From positions 1-64,000 of the forward strand of contig SLUK01000014.1 of the NCBI GenBank assembly GCA_004340125.1: 64,000 nt of DNA, given 5' to 3'. Below are positions 24,476 through 32,984 of the stretch, in pieces. The DNA comes from Harryflintia acetispora. GTDB lineage: Bacteria > Bacillota > Clostridia > Oscillospirales > Ruminococcaceae. Numbering within the stretch: position 1 is the first letter of the stretch; every line of letters starts with the position of its first letter. The notes below the pieces were generated by a model that saw only the letters and a list, made by a program, of their open reading frames with translations, made no database searches and had not been told where the DNA came from. The position numbers and the translations under genes were made by a program.

Positions 24476-25831
24476 ATGAAGTTATTTGTGAGAGACAAAC
24501 CGTTTTACAAATCATTATTGATGATCGCGGTGCCCATTGCGCTGCAGAACCTGATCACCGTCATGGTCTCGATGATGGACACCATCATGATCGGCCAGCT
24601 CGGCGAGGTGCAGCTGAGCGCCACCTCAATCGCCAACCAGCTTTGGTTTTTGCTCATGTCGGTCAACTTCGGCGTGTCGGGGGGCGCCAACGTGCTGATT
24701 GCCCAGTACTGGGGCAAGCGGGACGTCGAGGTGATCCGCCGGGTGATGGCGCTCACCTACAAGGTGTGCCTGGGCAGCGCGCTGATCTTTTCGGCCATCG
24801 CCATCTTCCTGCCGCGGCAGTTCATGTCGGTCTTTACCACCGAGGAGGCGGTGATCGAATACGGGATCCAATACCTGCGCATCATCGGCTTCTCCTACCC
24901 GCTCTACGCGCTGGCCAACATCACCATCATGATGCTGCGCTCGGTGGGGACGGTGAACATTTCGATCGTGGTCTATTCGGTCTCGCTGGTGGTCAACACC
25001 TTCTTAAACTATGTGCTGATCTTCGGCAAGCTCGGCGCGCCCGCGCTGGGGGTGCAGGGCGGCGCCATCGCCACGGCGATCGCGCGGGTGTTCGAGTTCG
25101 CCATCGCCGTCGGGTTCATCCTCTTTAAGGAGGACCAAATCCAGTTCTCCCTGCGGGACCTGCTGCCCAACAACCGCATGCTCTATCAAAAATATGTCTC
25201 CCTCTCCATCCCGGTCATCGGCAACGAGCTGACCTGGGGGCTCGGCTCGGCGATGGTTTCGGTGGTCATCGGGCGGATGGGGACCAGCTTTGTGGCGGCC
25301 AACAGCATCTTCTCGGTGCTCAACCAGTTCGTCTCGGTGATGATCTTCGGCGCGGGCAACGCCGCGCTCACCCTGGTGGGGAATACCATCGGCGCGGGGG
25401 ATTACGAGCTTGCCAAGGAGCGTTCGGTCACCCTCTACGTGTTGGCGGGGATCCTGGGGGTCTTCTCCTGTTTCCTGACCATCGCGCTGGGGCCTCTGAT
25501 GCGCTCGTTTTACGACCATCTCTCCGCAGACACGGTGCAGATCTACAACGCCCTGGTCATCGTGGGCGGGATCATGACCTTCTTCATGTCCCTCTCGAAC
25601 GTCGGGATGGTCGGGATCCTGCGCGCGGGCGGGGACGCCAAATTCGTTTTCATCGCGGACGTCGCCTTCCTCTGGCTGGTGGCCATTCCGCTGGGCTTCA
25701 TCACCGGTCTGGGCTTACACTGGTCCGCGCCGGTCGTCTATATCTTTCTCAAGGCCGACGAGCCGCTCAAGGTGCTGGTTTCCACCATCCGGATCCTGCG
25801 TTTCCGCTGGCTCAAGGACGTCACGCTCTGA
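24476..25831 (+). CDS. MATE-family multidrug/cation exporter
   Basis: A 451-aa inner-membrane protein with about twelve predicted helices in two six-helix halves. The N-terminus MKLFVRDKPFYKSLLMIAVP leads into the first helix; MVSMMDTIMIGQLGE and LFGVSGGANVLIAQYWGK-like segments (here NFGVSGGANVLIAQYWG) are characteristic of MATE transporters. They extrude drugs or metabolites in exchange for Na+ or H+. AGAGG precedes the ATG at 24476; an in-frame start 28 codons earlier would run into the region without a site. Substrate unknown. The AbiJ-like gene follows after 24 bases and may be co-transcribed. Confidence 0.92.
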   Translation: MKLFVRDKPFYKSLLMIAVPIALQNLITVMVSMMDTIMIGQLGEVQLSATSIANQLWFLLMSVNFGVSGGANVLIAQYWGKRDVEVIRRVMALTYKVCLGSALIFSAIAIFLPRQFMSVFTTEEAVIEYGIQYLRIIGFSYPLYALANITIMMLRSVGTVNISIVVYSVSLVVNTFLNYVLIFGKLGAPALGVQGGAIATAIARVFEFAIAVGFILFKEDQIQFSLRDLLPNNRMLYQKYVSLSIPVIGNELTWGLGSAMVSVVIGRMGTSFVAANSIFSVLNQFVSVMIFGAGNAALTLVGNTIGAGDYELAKERSVTLYVLAGILGVFSCFLTIALGPLMRSFYDHLSADTVQIYNALVIVGGIMTFFMSLSNVGMVGILRAGGDAKFVFIADVAFLWLVAIPLGFITGLGLHWSAPVVYIFLKADEPLKVLVSTIRILRFRWLKDVTL

Positions 25832-25855
25832 CCCAAATAAAAGGAGACGAACCTC

Positions 25856-26752
25856 ATGGCAACGCCGCTTTCCTTTTCCCAGCGCGCCGGCTACACGCCG
25901 GTGCCCATTGAGCTGCAAACCGAGTCGATGGACCGGGTGCTGCGCAGCGATCTTTGGAACCTGCTGCTCGAGTACTGCTTTGACTTCATTTACTATGACA
26001 ACAGCTTTCACCGCGAATTGTACAATAAAAACATTCCGCTCGAGCGCGTCGAAGGCTTTTGGTTTGCGCAATCCCTTTGGAAGGATTTCTTCCACCAAGG
26101 CCTCGACCGCATTCCCCGAACGGTTTGGGCCTTTAAGCAGGCCGTACGCGACTGGTACGACAAAGCCGAGTGGTACCGGGTGTACGACCTGATCGAGTTT
26201 ATTTTTGGAGAGCTCGAGGACCCGGCGGAGATCGAAGACTTTACCGGGGCGCTCAATGAGATCCTTGAGCAGAACCGCGCCGGCTACCGGATGGTCGGCG
26301 GGCTGATCACCCCCATCACCGACAGCACTTCATTGCAGGCGGTTGAGGCGGCGCTGCGGCAGACAGGGGACCGCTTCGGCGGGGCGCGCGCCCACCTGGA
26401 AGCGGCCCTGCGGCTGATGTCCGACCGGGAGCGCCCCGACTGGCGCAACTCGATCAAGGAATCCATCTCGGCGGTCGAGGCGCTCTGCGCCCTGATCGCG
26501 GGGGACAGCTGCGCGTCGCTCGGCGGGGCGCTCAAGCTGATCCAAAAGAAGGGAACCGTCCCGCTGCACCCCTCGCTCGCGAGCGGCTTCGAGAAGCTCT
26601 ACGGCTACACCTCGGACGGCGACGGAATCCGCCACGCCATGATGGACGAGCCCGACCTCGCCTTTGAGGACGCTTTGTATATGCTGGCGTCCTGCTCGGC
26701 CTTTGTCAGCTATCTGATCGTCAAGGCCGACAAATCCGGACTGTTTTGCTGA
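25856..26752 (+). CDS. Hypothetical protein, possible AbiJ-NTD4/HEPN-type abortive-infection relative
   Basis: A 298-aa soluble protein with an AAAAGGAG site. The first half is rich in aromatic residues (LRSDLWNLLLEYCFDF, FWFAQSLWKDFF) and predicted helical. The second half (WRNSIKESISAVEALCALI, GIRHAMMDEPDLAFEDALYM, CSAFVSYLIVKA) resembles the C-terminal part of proteins annotated AbiJ-NTD4, which include suspected phage-defence proteins. The strict R-x4-6-H motif of HEPN RNases is not evident after GIRHA. Codon use in the first third looks slightly less GC-biased than in neighbours. It sits between MATE and malQ, closed by a bidirectional terminator. The function is uncertain. Confidence 0.5.
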   Translation: MATPLSFSQRAGYTPVPIELQTESMDRVLRSDLWNLLLEYCFDFIYYDNSFHRELYNKNIPLERVEGFWFAQSLWKDFFHQGLDRIPRTVWAFKQAVRDWYDKAEWYRVYDLIEFIFGELEDPAEIEDFTGALNEILEQNRAGYRMVGGLITPITDSTSLQAVEAALRQTGDRFGGARAHLEAALRLMSDRERPDWRNSIKESISAVEALCALIAGDSCASLGGALKLIQKKGTVPLHPSLASGFEKLYGYTSDGDGIRHAMMDEPDLAFEDALYMLASCSAFVSYLIVKADKSGLFC

Positions 26753-26801
26753 TCCGAAACAGTGGACCTGATCAGCGCAATCCAAAAACAGATGACGCCC
26801 A

Positions 26802-26831
26802 AAACGGGTGCCGCAATTGCGGCACCCGTTT
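26802..26831. terminator. Bidirectional terminator between AbiJ-like gene and malQ
   Basis: A 13-bp perfect stem (26802-26814 with 26819-26831, loop AATT) is flanked by A-rich and T-rich bases, so it can serve both convergent genes. It ends two bases from the malQ stop. Confidence 0.8.
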
Positions 26832-26832
26832 A

Positions 26833-28317
26833 TTAATTCCCTTTGTTTTCGCGTCCATAGAGCCTGGTGAGATGTGCGATGGAATCGGCCAGCTCACCGC
26901 TCATCGCCTCCCGCTCCATCCGCCAGACCCAATTCCCTCCCAGGGTGCTGGGCGTGTTCATCCTCGCCTCGCCGCCCAAGTGCAGCCAGTCCTGCATGGG
27001 GATCACGCAGGTGTCGCAGACGCTCGAGAGCGCCGCGCGGATAAATCCGGCGCAGAGGCCGCCCCCCGGCGCTACCCCCAGGTATTCCCTCGCGTAGGCC
27101 ACGTCGGCGGGCGGGGCGCTATGCTCCCAGTCGACGGTGGTGGTGTTGTCGTGGGTGCCGGTGTAGCAAACAGCGTTTCGGCGGTAGCCATGCGGCAGAT
27201 AGTCCCCGCTCTCCCGCGAATCGAAGGCGAATTGCAGCACCTTCATCCCCGGAAAGCCGCTCTCCAAAAGCAGGCGACGCACCTCATCGGTCAGGTATCC
27301 GAGGTCCTCGGCAATGATCCGCACCCCAGGCAGCTGGCGTCTCAAAGCCCCGATAAAATCGAGTCCCGGCCCTGGCCGCCAGTGTCCGGGGATCGCTGTT
27401 TCCTCCCCGGCCGGGATGGAATAATAGCTCTCGAAGCCGCGGAAATGATCGATCCGCACCACGTCGTACACCCGTGAGGCGTGCCGCAGGCGGCGGATCC
27501 ACCAGCGGTAGCCGGTGCCCTTGTGGTAATCCCAGTCGTAGAGCGGATTGCCCCAGAGCTGCCCGTCCTTGGAAAAGGCGTCCGGCGGGCAGCCCGCCAC
27601 CTCGCGCAGCCGCCCGTCCTCCTCCACCTGGAAGAGCTCGGGGTCCGCCCACAGATCGGACGAGTCGGGTGAGACATAAATCGGGATATCCCCGATGATC
27701 TCCACCCCGTTTTGATTGGCGTAGGCTTTCAGCGCTTCCCACTGGCGGTAGAAGAGGTACTGCACCGCCTCCCAGAAGCGGACGTCCTCCCCATATTCCC
27801 GGCGCGCCTTTATCAGGGCGTCCTCCTCCCGGCGGCGCAGCCGGTCCGGCCACTCCTGGAAAGAGACCATCCCATGCGCCGCTTTGAGCGCCATGAAGAG
27901 GGCGTAGTCGTCGAGCCACCAGCCGCTTTCTTGGCGGAAGGCGCAAAAGCCCGGTTCCTCATAGCCGAGCCTTGCGACGGCGCAGCGCAGCACCGACAGC
28001 CGGTTCGCGTAGAGCGCGCCGTAATCCACCCGCTGCGGGTCGTCCCCGAAGAAGGCCCCGACGGCTTCCTCCCGCCTGAGCAGCCCCTCCCCGATCAGCA
28101 GATCGAGGTCGATCAGATAGGGATTGGCCGCGAAGGCGGAAAAGCTCTGATAGGGGCTGTCGCCGTAGCCGGTCGGCCCGATGGGCAGGATCTGCCAAAA
28201 GCGCTGCCCGGCGCGCCTTAAAAAGTCGATAAATTCATACGCCTGCCGCCCGAGCGTGCCGATCCCATAGGGGGAGGGCAGGGAGCTCAGCGCCAGCAGG
28301 ATTCCGCTCGCGCGCAT
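26833..28317 (-). CDS. malQ: 4-alpha-glucanotransferase (amylomaltase)
   Basis: A 494-aa GH77 enzyme of typical bacterial length. SSLPSPYGIGTLG opens the protein, FWQILPIGPTGYGDSPYQS is highly conserved, VVRIDHFRGFESYY contains the catalytic nucleophile Asp, RIIAEDLGY the acid/base Glu, and CYTGTHDNTT the third acid. It transfers alpha-1,4-glucan segments between maltodextrins in the cytoplasm, releasing glucose. GGGAGGGAG precedes the ATG. It is the last gene of a minus-strand operon with two permeases, a binding protein and a LacI regulator, which points to maltodextrin as the operon's substrate. Its products suit the glycogen phosphorylase at 57653. Confidence 0.96.
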   Translation of the reverse strand: MRASGILLALSSLPSPYGIGTLGRQAYEFIDFLRRAGQRFWQILPIGPTGYGDSPYQSFSAFAANPYLIDLDLLIGEGLLRREEAVGAFFGDDPQRVDYGALYANRLSVLRCAVARLGYEEPGFCAFRQESGWWLDDYALFMALKAAHGMVSFQEWPDRLRRREEDALIKARREYGEDVRFWEAVQYLFYRQWEALKAYANQNGVEIIGDIPIYVSPDSSDLWADPELFQVEEDGRLREVAGCPPDAFSKDGQLWGNPLYDWDYHKGTGYRWWIRRLRHASRVYDVVRIDHFRGFESYYSIPAGEETAIPGHWRPGPGLDFIGALRRQLPGVRIIAEDLGYLTDEVRRLLLESGFPGMKVLQFAFDSRESGDYLPHGYRRNAVCYTGTHDNTTTVDWEHSAPPADVAYAREYLGVAPGGGLCAGFIRAALSSVCDTCVIPMQDWLHLGGEARMNTPSTLGGNWVWRMEREAMSGELADSIAHLTRLYGRENKGN

Positions 28318-28357
28318 CAGGCTCCCTCCCGGCAGGGCGACCCCTCACGGTAGGGGC

Positions 28358-29194
28358 TCATCCCTTCACGGCGCCCGCCACCACGCCGCGGATGATATAT
28401 TTCTGGCAGAACAGGTAAAAGACGATGATCGGCAGGATGGTCAGCACCAGCATGGCCATCATAGCGCCCATATCCTTGGAGCCGTAGCCGCCCTTGAGGT
28501 ACTGCACCGCGATCGGCAGCGTCTTATACTGCCGGCCGATGACCAGGTCGGGCAGGAGGTAGTCGTTCCAGATCCACATGGCGTTCAGGATCGCCACCGT
28601 GATGGCGGTGGGCTGCAGGATCGGGAAAACGACCTTAAAAAACAGGGTGACCGGGCCGCAACCGTCGATGGTGGCCGCCTCCTCGATCTCCAGAGGGATC
28701 GACTTGACGAAGCCGCAGTACATGAAGACCGATAGCCCCGCACCGAAGCCGAGATAAATGATGATCAGTCCGGTGGGATTGTCGAGGCTCAGGACGTTGG
28801 CCATCTTGGACATGGTGAACATGACCATCTGGAAGGGGACGATCATCGAAAAGACGAAGAGATAGTACATCAGGCTGGTGAACTTATTCTTCACCCGGGT
28901 GATGAACCAGGCGGTCATGGCGGTGAACAGGACGATCACGGCCACCGACCCCACGGTGATATAGACCGAATAGCCGAACGCGCTGATAAACCCGGTCTTC
29001 TGCACGCCGTTAATATAGTTCTGCACCCCGGCGAAGGTCTCGGCGCTCGGCAGGGCGAAGGGCGCGTCCGCGATGAAGAAGCGGCCCTTAAAGGAGTTCA
29101 TGAAGATGACCAAAATCGGCAGGAGGAAGAGCAGCGCCAGCAGCCCCAGCAAGACGCTGAGCAGGAGGCCGCCGCTTTTTTTCCTATCGTTCAT
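28358..29194 (-). CDS. CUT1 ABC transporter permease (MalG-like), maltodextrin-type importer
   Basis: A 278-aa six-helix permease: GLLLSVLLGLLALLFLLPIL forms the first helix, and EEAATIDGCGPVTLFFKVVFP is the EAA loop. The C-terminus IIRGVVAGAVKG is typical. The ATG overlaps the stop of the upstream permease by one base. The adjacent malQ supports transport of maltodextrin or a related alpha-glucan oligosaccharide. Confidence 0.93.
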   Translation of the reverse strand: MNDRKKSGGLLLSVLLGLLALLFLLPILVIFMNSFKGRFFIADAPFALPSAETFAGVQNYINGVQKTGFISAFGYSVYITVGSVAVIVLFTAMTAWFITRVKNKFTSLMYYLFVFSMIVPFQMVMFTMSKMANVLSLDNPTGLIIIYLGFGAGLSVFMYCGFVKSIPLEIEEAATIDGCGPVTLFFKVVFPILQPTAITVAILNAMWIWNDYLLPDLVIGRQYKTLPIAVQYLKGGYGSKDMGAMMAMLVLTILPIIVFYLFCQKYIIRGVVAGAVKG

Positions 29195-30039
29195 CAGTTT
29201 TCAACCTCCTTGCTTCTGGTGAGATAGAGCTGGGTGAGCGCGATGGCGGCCACCATGATGAAGAAGAGCACCGCCTTGGCCTGGCCGACGCCCTCCGACC
29301 CGGCGCGGCCGTAGAAGGTGTTATAGATGTCCAGCGCCAGCATGGCCGTCTGCTTGGAGGGCGCGCCGGCGGTCAGGGCGAGGTTCTGGTCGAACAGCTT
29401 GAAGGAATTGGTCAGGGTCAAAAAGGTGCAGATGGTGACCGAGGGCATGACCAGCGGGATGGTGATCTTGCGCAGGATCTGGAAGGAGGAGGCCCCGTCG
29501 ATCCCGGCGGCCTCGATCATGTCGGGCGGGATGTTGAGGATCCCCGCGATATAGATGATCATCATATACCCGATCAGCTGCCAGTTCATCAGGATGACCA
29601 GTCCCCAGAAGCCGTACTCGGGCTTTGCTGTGATGGTCACGCCGAAGCTGTAGAGCACGCCGTTGATGATCAGCTGCCAGATGTAGCCGAGCACGATCCC
29701 GCCGATCAGGTTGGGCATAAAGAAGACGGTGCGGTAGAGGTTGGTCCCCCTGATCCCCTTTGTCAGCAGCATGGCCAGCGCGAAGGACAGCACGTTGATG
29801 GTCACGATCGAGACCACGGTGAAGCGCACGGTGAACCAGAGTGCGTTTAAGAAATCCTGGTTTTGGGTAAACACCTCGATATAATTTCGGAGCCCTACCC
29901 ACTTGGCGTCCACCACGGTGGTAAACTCGGTAAACGAGAGATAGATCCCCATCAAAAACGGGATGAGAAAGGCCAATGCGAAAGCGATAAGCGTCGGCAA
30001 GGCAAAAATCGCAAAATACTTTTTCAAGGTCTTCTGCAT
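29194..30039 (-). CDS. CUT1 ABC transporter permease (MalF-like), maltodextrin-type importer
   Basis: About 281 aa. The ATG at 30039 begins MQKTLKKYFAIFALPTLIAF, giving a basic N-terminus before the first of six helices; GGGAG lies eleven bases upstream. The EAA loop reads EAAGIDGASSFQILRKITIP. It partners the overlapping MalG-like gene. A 227-base gap with two strong hairpins separates it from the binding-protein gene. No ATPase is encoded in the operon, so a shared MsmX-type ATPase elsewhere is expected. Confidence 0.92.
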   Translation of the reverse strand: MQKTLKKYFAIFALPTLIAFALAFLIPFLMGIYLSFTEFTTVVDAKWVGLRNYIEVFTQNQDFLNALWFTVRFTVVSIVTINVLSFALAMLLTKGIRGTNLYRTVFFMPNLIGGIVLGYIWQLIINGVLYSFGVTITAKPEYGFWGLVILMNWQLIGYMMIIYIAGILNIPPDMIEAAGIDGASSFQILRKITIPLVMPSVTICTFLTLTNSFKLFDQNLALTAGAPSKQTAMLALDIYNTFYGRAGSEGVGQAKAVLFFIMVAAIALTQLYLTRSKEVEN

Positions 30040-30132
30040 GGCAATGGTAACTCCCTTCCGCCGCTGCGCCCGGCTCTGCAATTTATCCTGTCATCGTCAC
30101 CCCGCCCGCGCAGCAGGAGGGGGAATGGCCTG

Positions 30133-30179
30133 TCACTATTTTTGTGGTCCGGCCGGGAGCCGGGCCACAAAAATAGTGA
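30133..30179 (-). other. Large stem-loop between binding-protein and permease genes, importer 3
   Basis: Positions 30133-30153 pair with 30159-30179 with one G-U-type mismatch. T/A tracts sit inside the arms. With a second hairpin at 30223-30232/30236-30245 (perfect 10 bp, loop TTG) this fills the 227-base gap. Partial termination or mRNA protection are both possible. Confidence 0.6.
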
Positions 30180-30222
30180 GCGAATGATAAACGTCACTCA
30201 CTATGATTGCCCGCGGCCTCCT

Positions 30223-30245
30223 CCCGGGACGCTTGGCGTCCCGGG
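30223..30245 (-). other. GC-rich stem-loop directly after the binding-protein gene, importer 3
   Basis: A perfect 10-bp stem with a three-base loop lies 22 bases after the binding-protein stop. No T-run follows on the minus strand. It is the first of two hairpins a transcript would meet before the permease genes. Confidence 0.55.
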
Positions 30246-30266
30246 GGAAGTGCGGTCAAATTTGTC

Positions 30267-31676
30267 TTAAGCGTTGTTGCCGGCGCTCTCGGTCTTCCAG
30301 CTCTCGACGACGATCTGCTTCACCTCGTCGAAGGTCTTGGTACCCTGCGCGTACTCGAGCAGCGCGGCGCCGAATTCGTCCTTAAAGGTCTGGTTCGGGA
30401 AGACGAGGAAGTCCCAGGTCACGGTGTTGATCCCGTCCTTGCCCATCCAGTCCAGCACTTCTCTTGCCAGCGGGTCGGCCGGCTTCTCGTCGTCGGTGAA
30501 GGTGTCGAACGGGGCGATGAAGCCCAGCTGATTGGTCACATAATCCTTGCCCTTGTCGCTGGAGTAGAGCCAGTAGAGGTAGTCCTCGGCCAGCTTTTGC
30601 TGCGCGGGATCGGCCTTCGCGTTGATGGCGAAGAAGTTCTCGGTCCCGATGCACAGCCCCTGGTTCTCTTCACCCTCCATGCCGATGTAGATGGGCATGA
30701 ATTTGATGTCCTCTTCCTTGACGGTGTTGCCCTGCACGCCGCTGATCTGGCTCCAGGCCCAGTTGCCGTTCTGGACCATGGCCGCCTTGCCCAGCGCGAA
30801 CTCGGCCATCGAATCGTCGACCGATTTGCTGCCCAGCAGCCCGGGGGCCACGGTGGAGTTGTTGATATACAAATCAAAAATGTTCTTGAAGTTGTCGGCG
30901 TACTCGAAGGTGATTTCCTTGGTGGCATCGCTGGTCAGGTCGACGTTGCCGTTCTTCCACTCGTAGTGCATGGGCAGGTTGGCCAGATGGGTCTGCCAGC
31001 GCCAATCCTCGCCGGGGGTCAGGGAGGTGGAGGCGAAAACGCCCTCGATCCCAAGCTCCGCTTTGCGGGCGGTCATGTCCTCGACGACCTCTTTGAGCTT
31101 GGTGAAGTTGTTAATTTCGTCCACCGACTTGGCCTTCGCGCCGTCGAGGGCGAAATACTTCTGCATAATGGCGTCGTTGTAGATGATCCCGTAGCCCTCG
31201 ACCACGTAGGGGATGCCGTACACCCCGCCGCCGCTTTGGATGGCCATGCTCTTATCGGTCAGATGCTGGTACAGCTCGGTGTCCTTGAGGTCCTTGCAGT
31301 AATCCTTCCAGACGGCGTAGCCCTTGGGGCCATTGATCTGGAAGAGGACGGGCGCGTCCTTCTTGGCGATCTCGCTCTTGAGCGTCTGCTCATAGGTGCC
31401 GCTGGCTGCGGTGACCACGTTGAGCTTCACGCCGGTCTCGGCCTCGTAATCCTTGGCGATCGCGTCATAGACCTCGGCGATCTCGGGCTTGAAGTTGAGA
31501 AAATAGATTTCCCCGCCCTTTCCTGTGGGCGTGCTCTCCTCGGAGGCGGACGAGCCCGGCTCGCTCCCGGGCTCGGAGCCCGAAGCCCCGCCCTTGCCGC
31601 TCGTGCAGGCGGTCATGGTGGTGGCGGCAATCAGCATGGACAGCGTCAATGCCAATACCTTGTTTATCTTTTTCAT
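30267..31676 (-). CDS. Extracellular sugar-binding lipoprotein, maltodextrin-type importer
   Basis: A 469-aa solute-binding protein. The signal peptide runs to the lipobox MTAC (Cys about residue 24), then a Gly/Ser/Glu-rich linker with SEPGSEPGS repeats. Body motifs include YFLNFKPEIAEVYDAIAKDY, PVLFQINGPKGYAVW, YGIIYNDAIMQKYF and AAMVQNGNWAWSQI, typical of maltose- and oligosaccharide-binding proteins. It follows the LacI gene by 57 bases on the same strand and precedes two permeases and malQ, so it probably binds maltodextrins. AGGAGG lies before the ATG. Confidence 0.93.
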   Translation of the reverse strand: MKKINKVLALTLSMLIAATTMTACTSGKGGASGSEPGSEPGSSASEESTPTGKGGEIYFLNFKPEIAEVYDAIAKDYEAETGVKLNVVTAASGTYEQTLKSEIAKKDAPVLFQINGPKGYAVWKDYCKDLKDTELYQHLTDKSMAIQSGGGVYGIPYVVEGYGIIYNDAIMQKYFALDGAKAKSVDEINNFTKLKEVVEDMTARKAELGIEGVFASTSLTPGEDWRWQTHLANLPMHYEWKNGNVDLTSDATKEITFEYADNFKNIFDLYINNSTVAPGLLGSKSVDDSMAEFALGKAAMVQNGNWAWSQISGVQGNTVKEEDIKFMPIYIGMEGEENQGLCIGTENFFAINAKADPAQQKLAEDYLYWLYSSDKGKDYVTNQLGFIAPFDTFTDDEKPADPLAREVLDWMGKDGINTVTWDFLVFPNQTFKDEFGAALLEYAQGTKTFDEVKQIVVESWKTESAGNNA

Positions 31677-31703
31677 AGTGGTTCCTCCTATTCATTTATC
31701 ACA

Positions 31704-31722
31704 GGCCGGAAATTATCCGGCC
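31704..31722 (-). other. Small stem-loop between LacI and binding-protein genes
   Basis: GGCCGGA at 31704-31710 pairs with TCCGGCC at 31716-31722 around AATTA. It lies within the 57-base gap of a co-directional gene pair and could modulate readthrough from the regulator into the transporter genes. Confidence 0.45.
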
Positions 31723-31733
31723 GGCTCAACATG

Positions 31734-32735
31734 TCAAAGCGCCCGCACCGACTCCCCTTCGAGCAGCCGCACCTGGACCGGCACCGCCCGCACGGGGGTA
31801 TTCTTTTCGATGTGGGAGACGAGCAGCTCCACGCTGATCTGCGCGAGCTCCCCCTGCGGCTGCTGGATGGTCGCCAGTCTCGGGCAGAAATACCGACCGA
31901 GCTCGATCCCGTCGAAGCCGATCACCGAGACATCCTGCGGCACCCGCTTGCCCGCGTCCTGCGCCGCCCGGATGGCGCCCACAGCCATGATGTCGCTCAT
32001 GCAAAAGACCGCGCTTATCGCGGGGCAGCGCAGCATGAGCTCCTGCATGGCCCGATAACCGCCAGCATAGCTGAAGCTGGCTATCTGGAAGTATTCTTCC
32101 CGCAGTTCCTGCCCGTGATTCAAAAAGCTTTGCCGGCAGCCCTCAAAGCGCAGCTGGCTGATCTGGGAGCGGCACAGCCGCCCGCCGATGATCCCGATTT
32201 TTTGATGTCCTTTGGCAAAAAGATAGTCCACCGCTTCCCGCCCCGCGGCCACGTCGTCGATCCCCACACTCGAAAGATTCGGGAAGTCAAGATTCTTCCC
32301 CGGCGCGGTCACCAGCACGCTCGGCGTCTCGATCTGTCCGAAGCGCCGCTCAAAGTTTTCGGCGTTGCCGCCCAGGAAGAGCAGACCCAGCGGCTTATGC
32401 TCCCGGCAGAGCTGCCCGGCGACCAGCACCTCGTCCGCCTCCTCGCTCAGATAGTGGACCACCGCGCTGTAGCCGTTCGAGCTGATGAGGTTTTGCATCT
32501 GCTCGACGATCCCGGAGAAGAAGAGGTTGCTGATCCCCTTGACGATCAGCACGATGTTGCTGCTCTGCTGCTGCTTCAATTGCCGGGCGTTGGAGTTTGG
32601 TACGAAGCCGTACCGTGCCACAACCTGGGCGATACGCTCCTTGGCCTCGGCGCTCACGTCGGGATGGTTGTTCAGCGCCCGGGACACGGTGCTCACCGCA
32701 TATCCGGATTCCTTGGCAATGTCCTTGATGGTCAT
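31734..32735 (-). CDS. LacI/GalR-family regulator of maltodextrin-type operon
   Basis: A 333-aa repressor. The helix-turn-helix MTIKDIAKESGYAVSTVSRA and hinge ARYGFVPNSNARQLKQQ are canonical. The effector domain includes LFFSGIVEQMQN, GHQKIGIIGG and VSVIGFDGIELGRYF. I chose the ATG at 32735 with AAGGAG upstream; an in-frame ORF extends to 32840 but that stretch is the operator array and promoter. It is the first gene of the operon lacI-binding protein-permeases-malQ, so it likely represses its own operon through the AACGTT boxes just before its start. Confidence 0.93.
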   Translation of the reverse strand: MTIKDIAKESGYAVSTVSRALNNHPDVSAEAKERIAQVVARYGFVPNSNARQLKQQQSSNIVLIVKGISNLFFSGIVEQMQNLISSNGYSAVVHYLSEEADEVLVAGQLCREHKPLGLLFLGGNAENFERRFGQIETPSVLVTAPGKNLDFPNLSSVGIDDVAAGREAVDYLFAKGHQKIGIIGGRLCRSQISQLRFEGCRQSFLNHGQELREEYFQIASFSYAGGYRAMQELMLRCPAISAVFCMSDIMAVGAIRAAQDAGKRVPQDVSVIGFDGIELGRYFCPRLATIQQPQGELAQISVELLVSHIEKNTPVRAVPVQVRLLEGESVRAL

Positions 32736-32751
32736 GCGCGGCGCTCCTTCC

Positions 32752-32790
32752 GGCAACGTTATCGGAAACGTTACTGGAAACGTTTCCGGT
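32752..32790. promoter_or_regulatory. Phased AACGTT operator array upstream of LacI gene
   Basis: Three AACGTT cores at 32755-32760, 32767-32772 and 32779-32784 are spaced exactly 12 bp apart. The last sits in a perfect GGAAACGTTTCC palindrome (32776-32787). CG-centred palindromes are the LacI/GalR operator signature. The array lies between the promoter and the start codon, the classic roadblock position. Confidence 0.7.
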
Positions 32791-32800
32791 TCCTGTTTGC

Positions 32801-32829
32801 AGTATAGCGTATTTTCGCATGAGATGCAA
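32801..32829 (-). promoter_or_regulatory. Sigma-A-type promoter of LacI/maltodextrin operon
   Basis: The -35 TTGCAT (32824-32829) and -10 TATACT (32801-32806) are separated by 17 bases on the minus strand. Transcription would start around 32794, just upstream of the operator array. Confidence 0.75.
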
Positions 32830-32947
32830 GGGTTTCTCATCGGATTTGTCGTATTTCCATCAATTTCTTTTTGTAATTTATTTATTTTGCCCTATAAATT
32901 TTTTCGTCTTCTCCTTTGGAGTCGTCCAAAAAACATGAATACTGTGG

Positions 32948-32953
32948 TATAAT
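32948..32953 (+). promoter_or_regulatory. Extended -10 promoter of small membrane protein / mmuM pair
   Basis: A TATAAT box preceded by TG at the extended -10 position lies about 32 bases before the small membrane protein gene. No good -35 is seen, as is usual for extended -10 promoters. Confidence 0.55.
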
Positions 32954-32984
32954 AGCCCCAGAAACATGAAAGGAGCTGCCACCT

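Noticed and set aside
30207..32807. Plus-strand open frame of 866 codons opposite the maltodextrin binding protein and LacI gene
   Set aside because: It spans two well-supported genes and their promoter on the other strand, and shows no recognisable domain.
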